This document shows positions 14,861-18,971 of a DNA stretch of 18,971 nucleotides, one piece after another. Source of the stretch: JBBCJM01 sp037190175 (lineage in GTDB: Bacteria; Pseudomonadota; Alphaproteobacteria; Rhodobacterales; Rhodobacteraceae); contig JBBCJM010000070.1 of NCBI GenBank assembly GCA_037190175.1, forward strand, positions 1 through 18,971. The letters are read 5' to 3'. The position numbers and the translations under genes are program-made. Within the stretch, counting starts at the first letter, position 1, and every line of letters starts with the position of its first letter. The notes under the pieces are model-generated. The model was not told the origin of the DNA and did no database searches. It was given only the letters and a program-made list of their open reading frames with translations.

Positions 14861-17176
14861 TCAGCGCAGAAGCAGCGCCGCCTCATGCCTTTTCAGCGTG
14901 CGGCGGGCGGCCTGGTAATCCGCAAGACCCGCGTCCGACTTCAGTTCGGGGAAGAGTTCGAAGATCTCCTGCCGCTGGGCGTTCCCCATGCCCTTCAGCG
15001 TATAGTCGCCCGGCTGGAAGCTCTCGGTCCAGGCGCCGTTGGCCAGCACCACCTCGTGGCGGTCGAACATGAAGTGGATGTAGTCCACCCCCATCGATTC
15101 CACCGCGCGCACGCCCTTGCCGCCGATCAGGTGCTTGGCCGCCACCAGCACCTCGTGCTCCTCGAAGTAGAGCGCGGTGCGGTCGTTGGCCACCAGCATC
15201 CGGTGGTTGGGGCTGACCAGCATGTCGCGCTCGGGCAGGCCGTTGCCCAGCGAGCCCTGGCGGATCAGCACCGGCTTCAGATGCGGATTGGCGCAGAGCG
15301 CGGGCCAGTCCAGGTGCTTGGAGCCGATCCAGCGGATTTCCTGGATGCCGTTGTCGCGGGTGATCACCTTGTCGCCCGTGCGCAGGTCCTCGACCGGAAC
15401 CTCGCCGCGCGGGGTGGCCACCATGGTGCCCGGCGTGAAGCAGGGGATCACGTTCTCGATGTTGCGGAAGGTCAGCGTGCCCACCGGATCGCCGCGGCCG
15501 TCGAGGAAGGTGACGGTGCCGTTCTCGGGGTTGGTCTCGTAGTCGATCCGCAGCGGACCCGCGCCGCGCAGGTCCAGCGTGTCCCAGTCGTCGCCGCCCT
15601 CGTTGCCGTCGACATAGTCGCCGAACCCGTCGGACTGGCTGGTGACGATGAAGAGATCGCGGTCGGCGCCGCCGTACATCGTGTCGGCCCCGTGGCCGCC
15701 GATGATGGTATCGTTGCCGCGACCGCCGTGGATCAGGTCGTTGTCCACCCCGCCGTCCAGCAGGTCGTCGCCCATCCCGCCATAGATGGTGTCGTTGTCG
15801 TCCATCCCGTAGACGGTGTCGTTGCCCTGCCCGCCGTAGAGCAGGTCGCGGCCGTTGTCGGGGCGCAGGTCGCCGCGGTCGTCGGGGATGTTCACCGCAT
15901 CCGGGATGCCCGGGCCCATGCCGCCGTAGATCACGTCGTCGCCGATGCTGCCCCAGATCGTGTCGGAGCCCTCGCCGCCGATCAGGGTGTCGTTGCCGTA
16001 GCCGCCGGAGATCAGGTCGTCGTCGAAGCCGCCGTCGATATAGTCGTCGCCCTGCCGGCCGTGGATCACGTCGTTGTCGTCGCCGGTGAAGATCGTGTCG
16101 TTGCCCGCCCCGCCATAGACCGTGTCGCGGTCGTTGTAGGGATCACGGTCGGCGGGGTAGAGCCCGGGATATCCGCGGTCGGGCAGCGGCCGGCTGTCGC
16201 CGCTGGTGTCGATATAGTCGTCGCCCTGGCCGCCATAGACCAGATCGCTGCCGTTGCCGCCGTAGATCGTGTCGTCGCCGCGCCCGCCGTGGAGCGTATC
16301 GTCGCCCTTCTCGCCGTGGAGCAGGTCGTCGCCGGTGCCCCCGAAGACCAGATCGTCGCCCCTGCCCGCGTGGACGGTGTCGTTGCCGCCATAGGCATAG
16401 ATGCGGTCGTCGTCGGGTCCGGGGTCGAGGATGGAATCGCCGGCGTCCACCCGGTCGCCGTTGGGGTCGCCGTCATAGTTGCGGTCGATCAGGTCGCCGC
16501 CCTCGGTGCCCTCGACGATCCCGTCCGGTTCCGGGCCGGGGTCGACATTGTCGACGCTGTCGGAGATCTCGAAATACTCGACCGTGCCCTGGAACGGGGC
16601 GTCGAGGTTGTCCAGCAGCCAGGGATGCGACTGCGACTGGCCGATGCCGATCATCCATTTCTGGTTGAGCTCGCCCTGGTCCATGGTAAGGCCCGCCGGC
16701 ACCTCGGCGCCATGCACCACCCCGGTGGTGAAGTTCTCGATGGTCAGGCGGCCCGGGCCGTCCTCGTTCCAGGAATAGACCAGCCGCACGTCGTTGCCGG
16801 GGCTGAGGAAGCCCGGATCGGTCAGGAAGGTGACGGTCTCGTCCTCGCCCTCGTGGCTGATGCGGATCGCGCCGTCGGCCAGGATCTCGGCGCGGAAGCC
16901 GCCGGGGGTCTCGCCCATGCTGTCGCGCGAGAGGATGGTGTTCGGCCCCTCGCCCACATGGGCGGTCTGGGTGAAGCGGATGTCGAGCGTGCCGCGGGGC
17001 AGCTGGAACTCGGGCGCCTCGAGCTTCACGATGTCGTCCACCCCGTCCAGGACGGCGCGGGTGCCGTCCGAGACCGCGCCGTTCACGTAGACGCCATGCT
17101 GGGGACCGTTCCCGAGAGCGGAGTCGGCCGCGACCGTTCCGGTGTCGTCGAGTTCGTACCGCGCAATGACTGGCAT
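14861..17176 (-). CDS. RTX calcium-binding protein with N-terminal LamG-like domain and C-terminal Hint module
   Basis: This is a 771-aa acidic protein. Residues 1 to about 210 look like a LamG/concanavalin-A-like sandwich: ARYELDDTGTVAADSALGN, VLDGVDDIVKL, GTLDIRFTQT, RAEILADGAIRISHEG and GTVEYFEISD. An acidic linker with DPGPEPDG follows, then RTX repeats (about 250-520) interrupted by two proline/aspartate-rich loops (SRPLPDRGYPGLYPADRD and PGIPDAVNIPDDRG). From C579 (VIP-CFTPG) comes a Hint_2-type module with SPNHRM and DRHEVV...GAWTESFQPG, closely similar to that of the downstream RTX gene. The ATG at 17176 gives MPVIARYELDD. An upstream in-frame ATG at 17296 adds 40 unrelated residues and is rejected. 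A glycan or cell-surface partner is possible from the LamG fold; secretion by an unlinked type I system is inferred from the RTX repeats. Confidence 0.88.
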   Translation of the reverse strand: MPVIARYELDDTGTVAADSALGNGPQHGVYVNGAVSDGTRAVLDGVDDIVKLEAPEFQLPRGTLDIRFTQTAHVGEGPNTILSRDSMGETPGGFRAEILADGAIRISHEGEDETVTFLTDPGFLSPGNDVRLVYSWNEDGPGRLTIENFTTGVVHGAEVPAGLTMDQGELNQKWMIGIGQSQSHPWLLDNLDAPFQGTVEYFEISDSVDNVDPGPEPDGIVEGTEGGDLIDRNYDGDPNGDRVDAGDSILDPGPDDDRIYAYGGNDTVHAGRGDDLVFGGTGDDLLHGEKGDDTLHGGRGDDTIYGGNGSDLVYGGQGDDYIDTSGDSRPLPDRGYPGLYPADRDPYNDRDTVYGGAGNDTIFTGDDNDVIHGRQGDDYIDGGFDDDLISGGYGNDTLIGGEGSDTIWGSIGDDVIYGGMGPGIPDAVNIPDDRGDLRPDNGRDLLYGGQGNDTVYGMDDNDTIYGGMGDDLLDGGVDNDLIHGGRGNDTIIGGHGADTMYGGADRDLFIVTSQSDGFGDYVDGNEGGDDWDTLDLRGAGPLRIDYETNPENGTVTFLDGRGDPVGTLTFRNIENVIPCFTPGTMVATPRGEVPVEDLRTGDKVITRDNGIQEIRWIGSKHLDWPALCANPHLKPVLIRQGSLGNGLPERDMLVSPNHRMLVANDRTALYFEEHEVLVAAKHLIGGKGVRAVESMGVDYIHFMFDRHEVVLANGAWTESFQPGDYTLKGMGNAQRQEIFELFPELKSDAGLADYQAARRTLKRHEAALLLR

Positions 17177-17428
17177 CTTCACACATCCCCAAACAGCCGG
17201 CACCGCGGGTCGCGGGGCCAAGAAACCCTGCGCCGCCACGCTCATTGCGCTGCGGCGCCCTTGCCGGCCGGCCATCGAAGCGGGGTTCGGGTACAATGCG
17301 CCTGCGTCGTCCGACGGGGGCAGATCCCGTCGCGACCCTTGGCAACACCCACGTCACGCGCTGGCAGCGCACCACACTCCGACGGGCCGCCCCCACGGCC
17401 CTGCCCCGGACGAGCGGGGCAAAGCGGT

Positions 17429-17444
17429 GATAACCCCTCGTTAA
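17429..17444 (-). promoter_or_regulatory. CtrA-like site upstream of the RTX/LamG gene
   Basis: On the minus strand TTAACGAGGGGTTAT fits the alphaproteobacterial CtrA consensus TTAA-N7-TTAA at 7 of 8 specified bases. It lies between a weak TTGCGG / TATCAC hexamer pair spaced 17 bases, about 250 bp before the gene start. Chance occurrence cannot be excluded. Confidence 0.3.
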
Positions 17445-17859
17445 GCCTGCCGCAAAGAGGGAAAAATGCCTGCCATCGGGGCCGCCGGCGGGGGCGGCGG
17501 CGGACGGCAAAGCGATTGGCGTCAATGGCTTACACGTCTAGCGCGAGTATTGTGCCGGGGCTGGAAACGCCCATGGACAGATGCAACATCAAGGCCGTTG
17601 GAATCCCTGCGCTTCAATCCTCAGTTGTGTTCCATGCCGGAACCAGTGACCGGGCCGGACCGGCCCCTGCCCCGGCGCCGTCCTGTTAACCATCCGCGCC
17701 GATTTTTGCCGTCTCGTCGCCACAGTTCGGCCGGAGCGCGTCCACGTCCCGGCACCAATCCGCCCCCGCAGCCCGGATCGGTTCTCAGCCGCCACCGGAG
17801 CGGGCCGGACCGGGCCGAATCACGGATGCCGCAGCGGCAGGCGATGGCCGGAATGTGGC

Positions 17860-17875
17860 GGAACCGTCCGGTTCC
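17860..17875. other. Small hairpin downstream of the tRNA gene
   Basis: GGAACC and GGTTCC flank GTCC, giving a perfect 6-bp stem 28 bp beyond the tRNA 3' end. No T-run follows on the minus strand, so it may be a processing or weak termination structure only. Confidence 0.35.
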
Positions 17876-17902
17876 CCTGAGAAGGAGGAGAAAGGCGCGA
17901 CC

Positions 17903-17986
17903 TGGTGCCCGAGGCGAGACTCGAACTCGCAAGCCTTGCGGCGGAGGATTTTGAATCCCCTGCGTCTACCATTCCGCCACTCGGGC
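17903..17986 (-). tRNA. tRNA-Leu (anticodon CAA)
   Basis: The minus strand folds as a class II tRNA. The acceptor stem GCCCGAG pairs with CTCGGGC, and the anticodon stem GGGGA/TCCTC closes the loop TTCAAAA with anticodon CAA. A long variable arm (about CGCCGCAAGGCTTGC region) and a T arm GCGAG-TTCGAGT-CTCGC follow. The 3' CCA is encoded (17905-17903). It decodes UUG leucine codons. It lies between the zinc peptidase gene and the RTX spacer and probably has its own promoter just upstream. Confidence 0.96.
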
Positions 17987-18003
17987 CGGGTCGCGCCCTG
18001 CGC

Positions 18004-18031
18004 ACTTAGCCGCGCCGCCGGCCCCCGTCAA
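18004..18031 (-). promoter_or_regulatory. Putative tRNA-Leu promoter
   Basis: On the minus strand TTGACG (18031-18026, 5 of 6 to consensus) is followed after 16 bases by CTAAGT (18009-18004). This would start transcription roughly 10 bases before the tRNA. The -10 match is poor, but the -35 and position fit. Confidence 0.45.
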
Positions 18032-18036
18032 TGCGG

Positions 18037-18879
18037 TCAGGGCCGGGCGGCCGAGAAGGTGTCGCAGGCGTCGATCCGCCCGGTCTCGAGCCCGGTCATG
18101 AACCAGCGCATCCGCTGCTCCGTGGTGCCGTGGGTGATGGTTTGCGGCATCGGCCGCCGGCCGGCGGCGCGTTGCAGGGTGTCGTCGCCGATGGCGCGGG
18201 CGGCGCCCAGCGCCTCCTCGAAGTCGCCGGGCTCGATGGCGCCCAGCTGCGCCTGCACCCCCCGCGCCCAGATCCCGGCCAGGCAGTCGGCCTGCAACTC
18301 GGTGCGCACGGACAGCGCGTTGCTCTCGGCCTCGCTGGCGCGGGCGCGGGCCTGGTGCACCTGCGGCAGGATGCCCAGCAGGTTCTGCACGTGATGCGCC
18401 ACCTCGTGCCCGATCACATAGGCGGCGGCGAAGTCGCCCGCCGCGCCCAGCCGATGTTCCAGCGTCACGAAGAAGGCGGTGTCGAGATAGATCCGCCGGT
18501 CGGCCGGGCAGTAGAACGGCCCCGTCGCCTCGCTGGCCCCGCCGCAGGCCGAATGCGTGGCCTCGGAGAACAGGACCATCACCGGGGGCTCGTAACGCTC
18601 GCCCAGCTGGCTGGCGAAGACCTCGCCCCAGATGGTCTCGGTATAGCCGAGCGTCACGGCGGCGAAGTCGCCCACCTCGCGTTCCTCGGCGGTCAGGGGG
18701 CGGCTTTCCTGCGGCCCGGGATCGCTGCCCTGCAGCAGCGGCGTGACATCGACGCCGAAGACGGCGCCCAGCAGCAGGACCACGATCACCCCCGCGCCCC
18801 CGATGGCCATTCCGCCCCGCCGCGGCTGGCCGCGCCGGTCTTCCACGTTGCGGCTTTGCCTGCGCCCGCGCCATTCCAT
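18037..18879 (-). CDS. ypfJ: Neutral zinc metallopeptidase, YpfJ family
   Basis: This is a 280-aa membrane-anchored protein of the Zn_peptidase_2 (YpfJ) family. The start MEWRGRRQSRNVEDRRG is the typical family N terminus. The ATG at 18879 has AGGGG seven bases upstream, and the in-frame GTG/ATG region to 18903 is not needed. One transmembrane segment (MAIGGAGVIVVLLLGAVFGV, about residues 24-43) would leave the catalytic part in the periplasm. The zinc motif HEVAHH has H158, E159 and H162, with LQADCLAG downstream likely supplying a further ligand. Conserved CGGA...GPFYCPAD is also present. Substrate is not known for this family. Its stop lies 51 bp before the tRNA-Leu gene. Confidence 0.92.
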   Translation of the reverse strand: MEWRGRRQSRNVEDRRGQPRRGGMAIGGAGVIVVLLLGAVFGVDVTPLLQGSDPGPQESRPLTAEEREVGDFAAVTLGYTETIWGEVFASQLGERYEPPVMVLFSEATHSACGGASEATGPFYCPADRRIYLDTAFFVTLEHRLGAAGDFAAAYVIGHEVAHHVQNLLGILPQVHQARARASEAESNALSVRTELQADCLAGIWARGVQAQLGAIEPGDFEEALGAARAIGDDTLQRAAGRRPMPQTITHGTTEQRMRWFMTGLETGRIDACDTFSAARP

Positions 18880-18956
18880 CGTCGCACCCCTGCCCCGAAC
18901 CACGGCCAGACTAGCCCAGCCGTGGCCGCGCGCAATGGCGGGCCGTGGCGCGGGGC

Positions 18957-18971
18957 GGGGGGGGGGGGGGG
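18957..18971. other. Terminal 15-base G homopolymer
   Basis: The window ends in an uninterrupted run of 15 G. Such runs at contig ends often come from two-colour sequencing chemistry reading no signal as G, so the last bases may not be real. Confidence 0.6.

Larger units (their letters stand above)
17177..17902. other. 726-bp spacer without a convincing gene
   Basis: Open frames here are either extensions of the RTX/LamG gene or lie antisense to the tRNA, have poor composition and lack a ribosome site. The stretch holds a CtrA-like motif at 17431-17446, a TTAACCAT half-site at 17686-17693 and a small hairpin at 17860-17875. It most likely contains the RTX/LamG promoter and leader. Confidence 0.55.

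Noticed and set aside
17177..17296. 40-residue extension of the LamG/RTX protein from the ATG at 17296
   Set aside because: The extension is basic with no signal peptide, and MPVIARYELDD from 17176 starts directly at the LamG-like domain.
14885..17689. 934-codon open frame antisense to the LamG/RTX gene
   Set aside because: It is the same effect of GC-rich repeat codons; the sense frame encodes recognisable LamG, RTX and Hint domains.
17466..17954. 162-codon plus-strand open frame in the spacer
   Set aside because: It runs antisense through the tRNA-Leu gene and has an arginine/proline-rich, domain-free translation.

Overview
The window is a very GC-rich stretch of chromosome, most likely from an alphaproteobacterium of the Rhodobacteraceae type. 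The clues are GC/third-position bias, heavily overlapping ATGA/TGATG gene junctions, a dimethylglycine-dehydrogenase-like FAD/GcvT oxidoreductase beside a Liv-type ABC operon, and two RTX proteins ending in a Hint (intein-like) module. The window ends in a 15-base G run that looks like a contig end or sequencing artefact.

Region 1 (73-7357, plus strand) is one tightly packed operon for a branched-chain/hydrophobic amino acid (HAAT/Liv) ABC importer: periplasmic binding protein, ATPase LivG, ATPase LivF, permeases LivH and LivM. Four small, predicted exported proteins of unknown function are threaded between the transporter genes, two between livG and livF and two between livF and livH. The second pair are diverged tandem paralogues sharing a Cx5Cx5C...C pattern. 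The first is clearly lower in GC than its surroundings. The second begins with a copy of the start of LivF (EPFLIG-NM), which looks like a scar of insertion or duplication. A strong GC hairpin separates the binding-protein gene from livG.

Region 2 (7358-10052) holds a 182-bp nested inverted-repeat element directly behind livM. It is followed by an 804-residue FAD-dependent oxidoreductase with a C-terminal aminomethyltransferase (GcvT) domain, of the dimethylglycine/sarcosine dehydrogenase family. Its position suggests, but does not prove, that the importer handles an N-methylated glycine or related amino acid which this enzyme demethylates with tetrahydrofolate.

Region 3 (10066-11790) has a DUF2332 gene (minus) and a MobA/MocA-like nucleotidyltransferase (plus), transcribed divergently from a 102-bp spacer with a plausible promoter and dyad.

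Region 4 (11787-17176, minus) encodes two large acidic RTX (calcium-binding GGxGxD) proteins in tandem. They share a C-terminal Hint_2-type module but differ at the N terminus: the downstream one carries an unassigned beta-rich domain and an internal duplication, the upstream one a LamG/concanavalin-like domain. No type I secretion genes are in view.

Region 5 (17177-18971) has a 726-bp spacer without a convincing gene, a tRNA-Leu(CAA), and a membrane-anchored YpfJ-family zinc metallopeptidase, all read on the minus strand.
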